This document shows, piece by piece, positions 20,475 to 35,400 of a stretch of 64,000 nt of DNA. The stretch covers positions 24,237,139 through 24,301,138 of the forward strand of contig NC_036451.1 of the NCBI RefSeq assembly GCF_002775205.1, given 5' to 3'. The notes beneath the pieces were generated by a model. The model did no database searches. It saw only the letters and a program-made list of their open reading frames with translations, and was not told the DNA's origin. How positions within the stretch are numbered: the first letter of the stretch is position 1; each line of letters starts with the position of its first letter. Both the position numbers and the translations under genes were made by a program. The stretch comes from Xiphophorus maculatus (Eukaryota; Chordata; Actinopteri; Cyprinodontiformes; Poeciliidae).

Positions 20475-23400
20475 GTGAGTAGCTTTAAAGCTGTGTTGCT
20501 GGAATGTGAAATTAAAAAGGCTTAAAATTATGGGTGGAATATCGTGTTTTAGACGGTGTAGCTGACGTGAAAACCAGTGCTAACCGGAGAATAATGGCGT
20601 TAAATGGCACTTCCGCTCCGCTGTGGTCATAACGGTGTGATGATGTTTAACCAACTGGTGATAATTGACCGAATAGTTTGGCAGCTAGAAGGACTTTGTC
20701 ATAGAAACACCGTGAATGTGTCATGTTAATTTTAGGGGGTTATTATCTTAACTGTTTAGGTAAAAATTAAATCTGCCTTGTGAAAACAGTATACATAAAC
20801 AGTAACCTTGTCTTTTTTACTTTCTTATAGCAGGTTGCTCTTTTGTGCAAGAAAAATATATATTTTTTAATTAATTTATTTATTTAGGTCACATTAGTTA
20901 TTTATATTTCTGCTCCTCCAGGTGACTGCAGTTGCCTCCAGAGACGTCACTACAATTGAAAGACACGGGTGGCTTTGCCCCAATATCTAGATTATTTTTC
21001 TTTTACACATTTTCCAGGGCTTTTTTCTATATATGTTTTTCTCTCTCTCAACTTTAAGCGGTTCCTATTGACAGGCAGATTTTATTTCCAGACAAAGATA
21101 CAATGAGTAAAGACAAAAAGCAATTTGCAAATACTTCATTAAGCGACAACAATACCACACAATAAAAAATAAAAAATTCAGGAACAGTTGGGGAAACAAA
21201 GTCATGCGTCAGCCTGGAGAGAGTCCATTGTCTACAAATGGAGAGAGCATGGGAGAATGTTGAACTTTCCCAAGAGGGGTTTACCCAAATTACTCCAAGA
21301 ATTCATTAAAAATATATTCCCAAATGCTTGATGGGAGTTGTTGCCAAGGGGCAATTAGTGATTAGTTTTGCAAAATTACTTGCAATTAGATAGCAGGCGA
21401 GTGGTAACGATGTTTTTACACAGGGCCAGGTTGGTTTGGATAAGTTGGTTTTTTTACTATCAGAAAGGGAAAATATGGTTTGAAAAATCCATTTGTTATA
21501 TTTAAGCAGATTATTTTTGTCTGATATCAGAACTTGTTTCTGATCTTAAATGTTGTGACACAAAGCAAAAAAAAAGAGACATTTGTAAGGGGGGAAATTG
21601 TAATGTATTTATATTATTTATTTTAATACTTATAAACAAATAAAAAAGTATGTGTCTTGATTCATTGCACACTGATTGATATCTATTATTTTTCCAGATT
21701 GATTTTTGTATTTTTTGCTCACAGCTCAAACCCTCTCCCCCCAATAAATTTAGGTTAATAGAAAATAAGAATACATGAGATCAATAAAATTATTTTTAAT
21801 ACAGAAATGCTATGTTGTAGCTTTTCAAAGGCTTGATTGGAAAATACTTTTTTTATCAGTTTTATAAATAACTTGCTCATTTTTAGGACTTAATTCAGCC
21901 TAGTATTTATATTAATCCATAATCTTTATGTAATTTTTAGTGAAACGTAGAATTATGGGTTGGCATCTTAAACATAACAACATCCATGTCGATGTTCTTA
22001 ATTTGGCATAACTTGTCAGAACCAGAATGGCTTCCTTCTCCTTCACATAAAGAGAATTAGCTCTTTCTTATTTATTTTTTATATATGTTTATTGTCGTAT
22101 TGTGCGACTGTCTCTCCTTGCCGCCCACTCCTTCCTCTCATCTTTTCATTCACATCTCTTGTTTTGTCATCCCTTCATTTCAGATGCAGTTCATGCTTCT
22201 GTTCAGTCGTCAAGGCAAGCTCCGGCTGCAGAAATGGTACGTGCCTCTGTCTGACAAAGAGAAAAAGAAGATCACCAGAGAGCTGGTCCAGACCGTCTTA
22301 GCCCGGAAGCCTAAAATGTGCAGCTTTCTGGAGTGGAGAGACCTAAAGATTGTTTATAAGAGGTGGGTGGTGATTGGGCTTGTCCAAGAACCCGATCTTA
22401 TCTGAACCTTCTTTGACTAATTGGTTATGTGGTTTGGTCAGGCGGATCAGGAACGGCTGTGAGCAATGAGATAAAACCATCATGAATAGACTACAAGTAG
22501 GAGGAGTATCAATTTTCCCCTCATTATATCCTGTTGCTGTGCCAACGGGCAAGCAGGCAGACTATTGGTGAGGCTGGGTGGCCCAGCCTGAACAGATTAA
22601 CATGGTACTGAAGGTGCCTTAGCAGACAGGTTTATTTACAAGCTGTAGTTAAGTAATGAGAAGGGTTTTTGTCACTGCTGTTTTTTTTCTGGGCTGCCCA
22701 TTTTCCTTATTGAAATAGCTCAAACTCAGTCCGACTGGATGGAGTGTGTCTATGAACACCAGTTTTAAAGTCTCGCCACAGATTCTCGATTTAAGTTTGT
22801 TTCCTGAATACTCACGGAGTGAATTGAAAGGGAAAAGCTGGTTTTGATCCCTTATGAGTAAGGTTCAAGCTGCATTGAAAGGTTAGGAGATATGAAACAT
22901 GTTGGCTGTATTTTGATATTTGCATAAATGTATTATAAATTGGTGCAGTACTGTCACTGAAGTGGACTTGGAATATGACAAAACTAATTTAAAAGTGACT
23001 TTTCAGCAAGATATAGGAGTTTGTTTTAACTAAATAATCCCTTGATGTTGATTAAAAAATGTACTAGCTCTACTGGCAGACATTTTTTCCACGTTGTAAC
23101 GTAATCTACCAATGGGACTCATACTTTTTCATCAATATTAGGTAAGTATTGACTTTAAACAAGCTCCCATGTCTTTTTGAAAAGTTACTTGTAAGTTAGT
23201 TTTGTTTTATTTGAGGTGCATTAAGATGTTTGCAGTAGGAACTACACAACAACTTGGTAATATTTTGTGTTTTTGTAGTGACATGTCTTCTTTGTCTTCA
23301 TAATGTTTGTCTAGACTAATACTGAGATTATGTAGCTGGACTATATTTAGCAATTAGCTTCTTCGGGGAATCAGCAGCAGGATCAGAAGTATATTGTTAC

Positions 23401-26400
23401 TAAAGCTAAACGTTTAAGGACATAAATCCTTATAAGAATAATTTTTATGAAGGAAAGCATCCTATTTATAAAATATCATTTTAATGTGATGACTTGCAAA
23501 AGAGAGACGTAATGAAGTGCACAAGGAAAACCCCTATAGAGTTGAATCAATAACAGGAAATGGATCATAGTACAAACAAGAAACTGCCTTTGTGTTTCCG
23601 GAAAGCAGGCAAGACCTTTATTCTTGTCTGAAACCAACTCTGCGGACCATCATCCCTCGCCGCCTCTGCTCGCCCCGCCCTGTGACTGGAGGGGACCAGC
23701 TGACCAGCTTCTTTATTAGCCAATCATCACATGCTTAAAGAGAGCCTCTGGGATTATCGGGGATAAGGAACTGTGGCAGGGGCTTAACTGATTCAGCATC
23801 CTCCTCTGGCTTCTGGCGTTTTAATGAACACGCTGCGCACAATGAGCAGCCATCTTTAATAACGGCCGAGAACTCCTCTCTCAGCAGTATTTAAGTGCAA
23901 AGGGAAACTGCACTGTATATCACTTCTATGTAACGCGTAAAGTCATCTCTTCCTAGCAGGTGCTGCACCAAACACGTTTAAAGTCGCTGAAAATTATGAC
24001 ATGATCATTTACAATACCCTTTACGATTGTACTGATGTTGTAATGATGATTGTGATTCTAAATATTGTGTTTTTCTGTTGTTTTTTTGTGTTTTTGTTTT
24101 ATGGTAAAAGAGGTTTATTTGAGCGCTTTGTGTTCTTCCTGTGTTGTAGATATGCCAGCCTGTATTTCTGCTGTGCCATAGAGGACCAGGACAATGAGCT
24201 CATCACTCTGGAAATCATCCACAGATATGTGGAGCTGCTGGATAAATACTTTGGCAGTGTGCGTTTGGATCTCTTGTTCAGTTTCCATTCATGTTGTATT
24301 GTTTTTTTAAATTTTTTTTAAAGTGCACACGTAGCCAGATATCTGGGAAAACAGACACATCTTAATGTGTTTTGGCCTTTCAGCCACACAAAAACTCTGT
24401 TGAATGTCATTACAAATGATTACTTATAAAAGTTCCAACCAAAGTGGGAATTTGAGAAAACTTCGTGTTTGTGTGTGTGCATGGGAAAATGGAGATTTTG
24501 GGTCCTGCGCATTGCAGTCTGCGACAAACAAAGTAGCAATATTTTATCCACATATTTGTTTGACACAATTCCCAATCGACATCGTCTTTGGTTTCATTCA
24601 CTTCTTATTCTAACACGGTTTTTAAAAGTAGTTTGCTCTATATGTCCACACAAACAAACCTCCTGGCGCCATGTTTAATTCTTAACCGGAAGTTGCTTTG
24701 AGGCAATCTGATTGATTAAGAGGTTTTAGCTGTGCGCTACACTGCCCCCTATTGGTTTGGCATGTTTAAAACAAAGTTCATGAACCCTCTCATTTGTGCG
24801 GGTTCACGTGGACAAAATCTTTTTTGAAACTGATCCTGTGTGTACAATGTTATTTTTAAACGATGTGACAAAGATATTTGTTTTTATAAAGACCCAGCTA
24901 CGTGTGTACAAGGCCTAAGGCTGCCACCAGTTGAGCTTAGCAATGACCGCAGCGTGTACTGTGTATATTTACTTTTTCAGGTTTGTGAGCTTGACATTAT
25001 TTTCAACTTTGAGAAGGCCTACTTCATTCTGGATGAATTCTTGCTGGGCGGTGAGGCTCAGGAAACGTCCAAGAAGAACGTTCTGAAGGCCATCGAGCAG
25101 GCGGACCTACTGCAGGAGGTAAGACCTGCACTCACTGGTAAAGCAGTAATTATAATAATAATATAACATTTCAGCTAATTTCCATTTCTTTTTTTACATC
25201 AACGACAAATAAAATGCACCTTTTACATTGTAGCAATGATGCCTTTTAATAATGGTTAAATTAGTGAGAATTTTGGTTACTAATGAGGTTAGGAACAAAA
25301 GGTCTTGTTCCTAAATAACAATAAACTTCCTTTATAGTTTTTACTTTTTCATTAGATTTGAACATAAATTTTAAATTTTGTCAATTAAATAAAATGAGCA
25401 AGCTTTTAAAATGATGATTAATGTCTAGTAAACAGACGCAAGTGATGCAGCTCATCAACTCACTGTGAAAAGCTGTAAATGTTGGTGAATGGGAGTCTCT
25501 GTGTGTATATTGTTTTCTTATTACAATCACTTATTCTGTCTAGAAAAACTGACTTGGTGTCAGGATTGAAAATTCACTTTCCTACATGACATCAGACAGG
25601 ATTTTGTCCTAAAACAAGTGCACTTGGAGCAATGTGTGTTGAAGCACGTTACTTTCTTCGTTAGTTTTGTTGTTGAGAAGCCATGGAAGTGCCCTGCCAC
25701 CACTTTGTCTGCAGGATATCAGTTTTTAAGATGTTACAGGAAGTCAAAAATATGGCAATGTACATCACCCAAACAAAAACAATACATTTCGGGCTTTGAC
25801 TTTTTTTCTCAAAATCTAACAATCTTTGTACATGGTCATGGAAATGCCCCACATTTATAACAACAAAAAATGTATATTTTGGTGTAAATGCACCACCACA
25901 TATCTGCTGTAAGTCTGGTTAAATTCTTTCTGGTTCTTAAACATGACCTCATTTTATTTTTTGTAATTTGTCTTGTCATGCTTTTCAGTGTGCTTCATGT
26001 TTCTTGCACTTAATCGCTTAATCTTGATTGAAACTGACATGTTTCTCTCTGTGCTTGTGTATTCTTTGCTGTTGTGATTTGCAGAATATAGACTTTCAGA
26101 TGCGTCTGTTTGCAGGTACAGTTTGTTAAACTCAATGTAGGCCTTCCTGTAGTTTTAGATCAGTAGCCCTAGATAGACTATAGCCATCAGAATTAACACA
26201 CCGGCAATGGACAAATCTGACACCTGGATTATGACATGAAAATGAGAGATTCTGGTGTGTTATCTGCTTCATACTGACCTCATAGCAAAGCGTATGTCTT
26301 ATGGAGTCACAGTTTTCAAAGGGCAAATATCATCATAGCTTAAAGCCAAAAAACCTACAAATCTTCTAAATATGGAACAAATAAATTAAAGTTGGTATTT

Positions 26401-29400
26401 CTGTAAATATTTTACAGCAGAAATTTAAATTTGGCACTAGCTTGAAATTTTATTGCACCAAAACATATTTTGGTTAATATTATGCACAGTTAATAATCAA
26501 GTTAAGTGAAATGACAGACTGTGTCCTTGGAATAAAATTTTGCCAGATGCATTACTGTAGTGCAGCAAAGCCCTGGCAAGAAAGGCATAGGCTGATTACA
26601 TGTTATGAAAAAAGTGACACTTTCAGCTGCTTCCATTCACTTCCACTACGTTTTACATATTAACAGGATAACTTTGGTAGTAGAGTTATCCTGGTGTCGC
26701 AGTAGCTTTTTTTTTTTTGTTTTTTTTAGAGAAATTACCAAATGAATAAATAAACTTGTTTTTGAACAGGTGGTTTTGGGTCAGGGTACGTTATAATGAC
26801 CATGGAGTTCAGTGTTCACACCTAAAGTCATCACTCTTCACAATTTAGTTTTTTTTGGTGAAGTTCTTGTCTGCCTTTAGCTTGGATGAGTTTAAAAAAA
26901 AAAAAATACAGTTCTCCCTAAATACAAGTGAAAATAAAAAAATGTAAACATGATATATGCCCTTTAAATGTTAACTCTGTAGCATGACGGAGCTTTTGTT
27001 CAGATGTTTAGAGGGCATCTGCGGGTTAACATCCATAGTAGTTCTGGGATCAAGGCTTCACAGATTACTAGAAGAAAACTAAATGGAGATTCTCAGGCAT
27101 CCAAGTTATGTTTGACCCGCTCACTGACCACAAAACAATCCAACTTCGCTATGATAAGGGACAAGCATATTTAGCACAAACATTGGAAAAATTTGTGTTT
27201 TCCTTGTAAATGGTGCCTCATTTGTGGGTTGAGTAAAGTATATGGGTTGTGCCCAAATAAATTTGCCAAATCCTTTCTGCCAATCCTAGACACCATATTC
27301 TGCTTTTTGACTTTTGTTTGGTGTTATGGGACTTGATTGAAGTTTGAAGAAATAAGATATATTCACACAGCTTATTGAGGGGACTCGGTGGTGTGTGGGA
27401 GAACTACTGTATACGCAACCACAACCGCATGACACGTCTTCCTCATGCTGGTAACCAGCTTGGTCACACACTGCTGTGGAACAGAATGCGATTCTTCAAC
27501 CAGGATTTGTGGGAAACAACCAGCTTGGTTGTGTTCATCATTTTGAGATGAACAGCATTCCAGAATGGATCCCTCCAGTGTTCAGTGGGGATCAGGCCAG
27601 AACAAAACTGTATCCAAAGTATTTCATCTTCTCCAATCCTGAATCCTAGATGTATTGGTGCAGTAAGTTGTGGATATTAATGGACTTATTATTAAAATCG
27701 GACAGAGAAAAGATGGAGTTGAAGCAGGAGGGAAGGGAGACCACCGTAGAAGCGCTCATGGTTTCACAATAGAAGACGAGGTCACACATTACGATTTGCC
27801 AAGGAAATATCACACACTTCTTGATATTTGTCGCAGGTTATCTTTGGTCATGGAAGCTCCTAATCAGTTCTCAACGTATCTGTAACGCCAAATGTCCACA
27901 GACCTCCGATTCAAGCTCATTGCCAGAGATTTTCTTTCACGACAAGAGATTTTGGCTAAGATGTCTGATAATTGCACAACATGGACCCTGCTTAGCAGTG
28001 GAGAAAAGGAATTGCTAATGGTTGCGATATTTCATGTCAATATCATTTTGTACAGAGATTGCCCCCAGTGATGACAAGCCTTGTTTTTTCCAGTGAGAGA
28101 GATGCTGCCTCATAACATCACACTGCCTCCACCAATAAGCTGTTTGGCACGGTCTAGGTGGATTTGACAAGCTTTTCATGAGCCTAACCCACATACTCAA
28201 CTTGGCTGCACAAATGCATTTTGCATACAAATTGTGGCACCATTTAGGGTGAAATATCCAACAGTTTAAGCATTGAGCTCTTCCTCAATGCTTCTTTATT
28301 GCCAAGAAGCATTGCAAAGAAACTGTTGATATGAACCAGTTTACAATGAATGTAACCAGTTAGGCAGCAGGCTGATGGGTTTGCTGTATGTCTTTCCTCA
28401 ACATTTGGTGTGACGGCGCTCCAAAAGGCCCCAGCTAATGAGTTCTTGGAAGGGAAATCAGGTCACTGCTGACGAGCCCATTAACATCCACCAGAGAAAA
28501 GTAGTGTTATTTAGAGAGAACACAGGGACACTCTTTTCTATACACGGTGACAAAATGCTACACAGGTTTGGCTTCTTGGTGACAGAACCCCACAATGCAT
28601 AACTAGCTTAAAATATACCAATAATACACAAACATCCTCCTGGTGGACTGCGCATAAATTAAAAATGCCCATCTTTAGTCATTCATCTTGAACCAATTCT
28701 ATCTCATTGTGAAAGTATTGTACGTTAAAGTATAAAAACTGGGGGCATCAAGCTGTCTCCAATTTTACAAATTGGACCAAATTCAACTAAGAATTTGGAC
28801 AAAACTGAAGTGAAACGGTTAGGTAACGTATTCATGGATCCAGTGTTGGGGAATGTAAATGAATCCCGTTGTAATTATCTGTGTGAGGCAGTTGCTGCTG
28901 CCAGGCAAGTCCAAAATGCCAGAGGACACAATGGTGAAGCCGTCTGTATTTACAGACAGCTGGGCTGTCTGTGCACAGACTGTCCTCTGATCCTTAGAGG
29001 ATTGTGGTAAGTTCTTCCTCAGCTCTTTCCCTTTTAGTGTATACAATAGATCAGTGGGATGGTGTCTGATATTAGAAGTGGAGTGAAAACAAGATGTCCA
29101 TTTTAATCACAACAAGAAAAGCAGAAACAAAATTGATTGGCTCAATTCTGTATTTATAGAGCCAGAGTGAAGACTGGGGAAGTTTGCCAAATGAGGAGAT
29201 CTTGTAAAGGCCAATCCGTGCCTCCATCCATTTAATTGGTAACTAGACTGGTGAAGTCAGTCAGTCAGCATGGGTTTTTGCAGCTCTGCGTGCCGTGAAC
29301 TTCTGATTGCATGCGTTTCTGTCAGTCTGACTGTCTCTTAACTCTGAGCAAAACATACATCAGCACTAAAAGGGTTTTAGCTGGCATGAACACGGCTATA

Positions 29401-32400
29401 CATTTTTCTGTACACACCCGCAGCCCTACTAACAGAGATTAAAATATAATCCAACGCTTTTCGGCTCAAGATAAGCTTTTTGTAGTTTACTTTTGAAGAA
29501 GAGTTGAAAATCAGATAAATTGGAAAGTTAAATTATATAAATGTTGATTTTGGTTTTTAAATGTGGATCTGTGGAGACCGGGGTTGATTTTTATATTGAC
29601 GGCAGCAAATACAATTGGTTACCTTTCTGATTTTTGAACAGGGAAATGATGTTGAAACTACTTATATTTATGACATCTTATGTTTTGGTCCCAAATTTAG
29701 TATTTTACTTTTTATCCTCAAAATCTGCAATATCAAATTATAGAATTAAAAAGATAGATGTGTTCATTTTCTTTCCACTACACATTCTCATTTCCTGCCT
29801 ACATTTCAAGGGTCTTTGGTGCCCATGTTTAAGCTTTCTGAACTAATACATTTAAAAACAGTCATACTTTGTCTTTTTGTTTTGCAGCCTCTAAAATTTC
29901 TTTTAGAAATCATGAAAATGAGGGTAGTAAATAATGAATTTTAGTGCATTCAAGTTTGGCAATGACATTGGCCTCGGCAAACTAATTTCTGGCAGCAGAG
30001 TCTAGAATGTCACCTTACTGGTAAGAAGCTGGTTGTGTGAGGCTGAGCGATACCAGCTAGAAATAGTTGGACTCACCCCTACTCTTCAACATTACGAAAC
30101 TTGAACTGGTCCTGACCATGCCACACTTGACTATATCTTTACTCTTGCACAGCTGGTGAAGGGGTCATTGACGTTTGTCCAGTTCAAATATGTTTTGTGG
30201 ATTTAGAAGACTTAGGACTTTGTCCCCCAGTGGCATTTTGTTGGAAGGTGTTATAGGACTGTAGGATACTGGGTGGGGCTTTAAGGTTTAAGGACCTTAG
30301 CATAAAGTCAAGCTGGTCTCAATGCGTGTTGGGCTCCACCTTGTCCCCGCTGCCGTCTGTGGCATTTGTGGGCCAGAATCAAGGTACACAGGTGGAGAGG
30401 ACTGTGTCTGGCTTGGAAAGTGCAGGATCTCATCATTGCTTTTTCCAAACAATATGATTTTTGTTGGTCTCTTAAGAGCCAAACTTTCAGCGTGTACGAG
30501 GAAAATTCACAGTGAATGAGAGTTGACTCCTGGCCTACGTCTGAGGCCATGGATCTCAACCTGAACAAGGGGAATGGCCTGAGGCTCAGTATCTACATCA
30601 AGCAGAAAAGTTTAGGTGTCTAGGTGTCTTGTTCATTGGTAATGGTATGATGGGTCAGTAGATGAATTGGGGCATTGTCTAGAGGCACTGCTGCTGTAAT
30701 TGCGATATAGGAGCTGAGCCAAAAAGTAAAGCTCTCGATTTGCAGGACTGTCAATCGTCCGACCTCTAACTATGGTCCAGAGATATGGATCATGGCACAA
30801 AGAACAGGAGCAGCTTCCTTCATAAAGATACTGAGAGCAACTCAGACTAGAGCTGCTTCCCCACCACATTAAAAGAAGACATTTGATATAGATTAAGCAT
30901 CTGATCAAGATACCCAATGGGGACCTTGTTTTTTAAGTTTTCTGAGCACATCTAACTGGGTAGAACCCAGTGCTTACTGAAGAGTCCATGTATCACTGCT
31001 AGCCTGGGAATGTCTTAAGATGTTTAAGATCCAGTCTTCAACCTGTTACACTCACAACCCAATCTCAGATAAGTGGACGAATTGACAAATGGACCACATC
31101 TTCAGAAGTCATCAGGAAGAAGTTTGACTTTTGATAATGTCTGCGGCTACATAATCATTCCTTCATTTCAAAAAGATGCTTCTTGCTGAAAGTCAATTGG
31201 AGAAGTTTTTTTGTTTTTTTTTAAGACCGAGAGAAAAGGGTAATACTATCCAGACAACATTTGTTATTTTTCTAACAGAGTAGATTTTTTTGAATGCAGT
31301 TCTTTTACTTGTGATTTCAGTCTGGAAGTCCAGAGTTATATCAGCCGCCCAATGACCATACATCCTGGAAAGACGTGAACCAGCTTCATGACCCTGAAAT
31401 CCTTGAAGTAGAACATTAAGTTACCTATCTGGTGCTGCACCATTTCAAAATTGAGCTCTTTACGGGGTTAAACATTATATAAAATCTGAAAACGACAACA
31501 ACAAATCTATAATCCAGTAAAGAACCAAGCTCATTTATCTATAAATTGTTTTTATTGTGGCGCCTCCTCTTGTTATGGTTGTTTTATAATCAAAGCAGCA
31601 GTCAGACCACATTAAAAGAAGACCTCCTGTGGTGAAGTTGCTGCAAGTTATACAAGAGGAAAACACTTTAACCAGCAATCTGCTTGATAGCACAGCGTAG
31701 AAATCAGGGTACACAGCTGGAGTTTTTAAAGCACTACTGTTACAATGAAGTTGTACAAGACAAAAAAACCAGATGAGAAATCAGAATATAAGCCCTGTGT
31801 GGCTAAAACAGTGCAGGGGTAGTTGGGGCTTATTTTGGACCTGTTGCCTTGTGTTTCTAAGCATTAGTAAGGACATAGCCCAGTAATTAGAAAACATACC
31901 ACAGCGGATTTGGTGGAAGCTATTTTGATAGGGCTGTAATTAAATTTTTCTCAAGCCCTGATCCTTCCTTTGCTGCCAGCGGGCAGATATTCTTTAGGAT
32001 TAATGAAGCCTCAGAGGACTCTGAGCAGGTCAGCGTGGCAGACACCTGAGATAGGTTGAGAAGAGATGAACTGGGCGGAGATGTTGAAGTGGTCCATATT
32101 TGATCTGGGGGTTTTTTGTGTGTTTTTATTTCTTGAGCACATTCCCTAGACGAGTTGTAGAGTAGGTTGGTAGATTTGATCAAACGGTCTTTGTCCTTAT
32201 GGAAATGTTTGCCTCACAGGTGTGATGGTCCCAAATATGGCGTCAGAAGCCTCTGGTCTTTTCCAGAATTAGGCCAGCTAAGGTGAATACTTTGTGTCTG
32301 TGGGTATAGGCTGTCTGTACCACTAGAGTCTGTAGGGTTTTTTTTTTTTTTTGTATGTCTTTGTTTAGTTTAAGAATCTGTCTGTAGCTCAGTTTCTAGT

Positions 32401-35400
32401 ACCATCCCTGGTTTCCTGGTAGTGGTGTCTTCACTGTTGACGGTGTACAGTTGTGTTGTGATCAAAAATCTGTCTTTCTGTTTATTTTTGTTTATGTTGG
32501 CGTCATTACTGCCACTTTCCACTGCTCAACATAATATACAAACTCATTTGGGTTACCTTTGCACAACGGACTCACTGACGGAGTTAAAGCATTGCAAACT
32601 ATAAGATGTTCATAATGTCTGATTTCATGCCAATTACTTACATTGCAAAAGTATTACAATATTAACTTCTTCCCATTTTGTCAGATTGCAACCACAAGCT
32701 TCAATGTAATTAATCTGGACTTCTATAGAAATATACATCAGCAGGACAACTGTTGAGTTGAGTCTTGTACAAAGTGATTTTTCTGTTACATATTGTTTAT
32801 TGTAGTCAGTTATTGCATAATATTGAATGTAGTGTCTGTAAAAAATATTCACACACCTTAGAACTTTTACCCTTTACATTTTTTGTAGACAAATCAACCA
32901 TGATCAACAAAATTTGGGTTTTATGGGGTTTTTTGCAAACAACATACAAATTGTGAAATTGAACACTGACCTCTACCAAATAATTAAAAAGTTCACATAA
33001 AATAAGTACATATTCATCCCCCTTAAAAGTGACTGACCTAATTAAACAAAGGTCTTGCCAATTGGTGTTAGTAGTATTACACTGAGTGGAATGGAGAGCA
33101 GTGACTGTAGCATAAAGACAAGGGTCGAAGTTCACCTTCCAACAGAAACAGACCAGTTAAGATTAAGACTTTTTTTTTTTCGCTTTTACTCTAAATCACA
33201 ATTCCTCACTACTTTCTCTCAGGCTATTGCATTGAATCCCATTAAAACACATTAAAGATTGTGGTTGTAACCTGACAAACGTTTAAGCAACAAGAAAACA
33301 TTTGCTAGGATTAAAGCTAAGCTAAGTTACCCCACTTTACCCTGAAACATGATGTAGACAAGGATGTTGTGTGACTCTCTTTGTCTAAACGGATAATTTA
33401 ATACGAAGGACAGAATGAAGTGGTTAAATGCTGCATTTTGCCTGCTGCTCTGTGTCCTGCATGTCCTGCTGCTGAGGAGCAGAGTGTGAACGCGGTGGAG
33501 GCTGTTACCACTGAGTGTTGTCTTGTTTTCTCTCCCTCAGCCCCGTCATGAGTACTTTAATGTGCCTATGTACTGATTGGCTGCCATCTGCTGCTGCTGC
33601 TGCCGCTGCTGTCCGCCCTGCATGCTGCGCTTCTCAGTGCCTGGTACCTTTTCTCTCTGGCCTCTGAGCACCTGACCTTATGTTCGGGGTGTATCGTCGG
33701 CCTCACTTTCAATTCCACTCGAAACATGACAGCCGGGCTAAAGTGTTGTCCAGGAAGTTAACCACAGCTAAAATTCAGTGGTGGATTTTTTATTATTATT
33801 ATTTTTAAACTGCTCCTCTGGAACAAGAAAACATCACTTTTAAATCGAGCTAATATATTTATGTAGCTATTATAATTGTTTATTTTATGCATTATTGCAT
33901 GTCTGTCAACGGTCTGCTAAATGTTGTACATATTTTTTCTTTCTATTTGTGTATTTTCTTGCTGTAAAGGACAAAGTTTGCATTTTGTGTCGTCATGATC
34001 CATTGTAGGGTTTTTGTTTTTGTTTTTTTAAATGAAGCTCAATTTCCTCTTAGACATTTTTGCCCCATCTTTTTCTCTTTGAGAAACTCTGACTGAAAAT
34101 TTGAGTGAAATTCCTGGTTAATTAACTGGCGACATTCTTGGAACAAGAAGATGGATTTCAAGCTCATTGATTTTTGGTTAAATAGGACACGTTAGCTCAG
34201 TTAGTCACGGGAGTCGCTTGTTCTGCGCAGCTCCCCGTCACTCTATGGGGAAACACTGCCCCCTGTTGGAGATTCGGCAGCACAACCATGCAGGGAGTTT
34301 CACTGTGTTTCGGTCTTCTATTTGCTCTCAGGACAGGAGTGTTTGCGTTTATAGGAAAAATATTTTAAAAATGAATAACAGCTCACTGTGTACGGTCATG
34401 CTAACTCTGAAGCTACTTAAACACAGACTGGAGGTTAATGTTAGTTATTTTATTCACAGATGTAGTGTGTGTGTGTGTGTGTTTTTTTTTTTTGGTTCAC
34501 AGAAGATGTTTTTGTCAGATTTTAATTCATGTTAAAGTCTGTGTGAATCTAAAACAAGTTATTAATTTACATATTTTTTTTGGGGGGGGGGTTCTGTCAC
34601 ACTGATGATGACTAGAAGTTGTGTGACATTAAAATAAGTCTGAGACAATAGCAAAGACTAGCAATAATCTAGATTCTTAATTTCTGTTTGACATGACTCT
34701 ATTTTTGTATTTTAAAATAAATGTTAAAAATATCACTAATTAGATATGTAATTTCCACTGAAGGTAAGTGTTTATAGATGAATTATATTAAAATTTATTT
34801 TTGCACCAAATACAAATTGTGTGGATAAATCAAGGACCACTTATTCTCAACCGAAATCTGTCCTCCTAACAAATATAAAAATCATAATTGGACCGTTATG
34901 ATGAGTGGAGTGATGTAATAATTGATTTTAACAATATATATAATAAATCACACATTTATGACCATTAAGCTAGTTTGTTTTTTTTCTGTTGTAAACGTTT
35001 AATTTAAAATTTCTGTGATGCCATGTAGCACATTTCTTAAACACTCAGGCAGATGTTTAGAAACGAAGTCATATTTCTTGTTGGAAAGAAACTCAATTGT
35101 GCCAAACATTGTGTGAAATATCCATACCACTTAAACTTTTTAAAATATTTTATGAGATTACAGACTTTGATTTTATTTGTACTTTATGTGAAAGACCAAC
35201 TTGAACTTTGACTGGTCCATTCCAACAAGAAGATGTTGACTCCATACCCACAGAGCCACATGTAACTTTTTACAGTATCCACTGAGGCTCTATGTAATAT
35301 TTGTCCAAAATGCTAAAAAATTAATATTTTAAACTAAGTATTAAAAAATACATATTTTATGTAATGTATACACTGCATTATCAGAAAAATACTGTGAACT

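Noticed and set aside
20273..20482. 69-codon frame over the ap1s2 promoter
   Set aside because: It covers the CCAAT boxes and runs through the exon 1 donor; unlikely to be translated.
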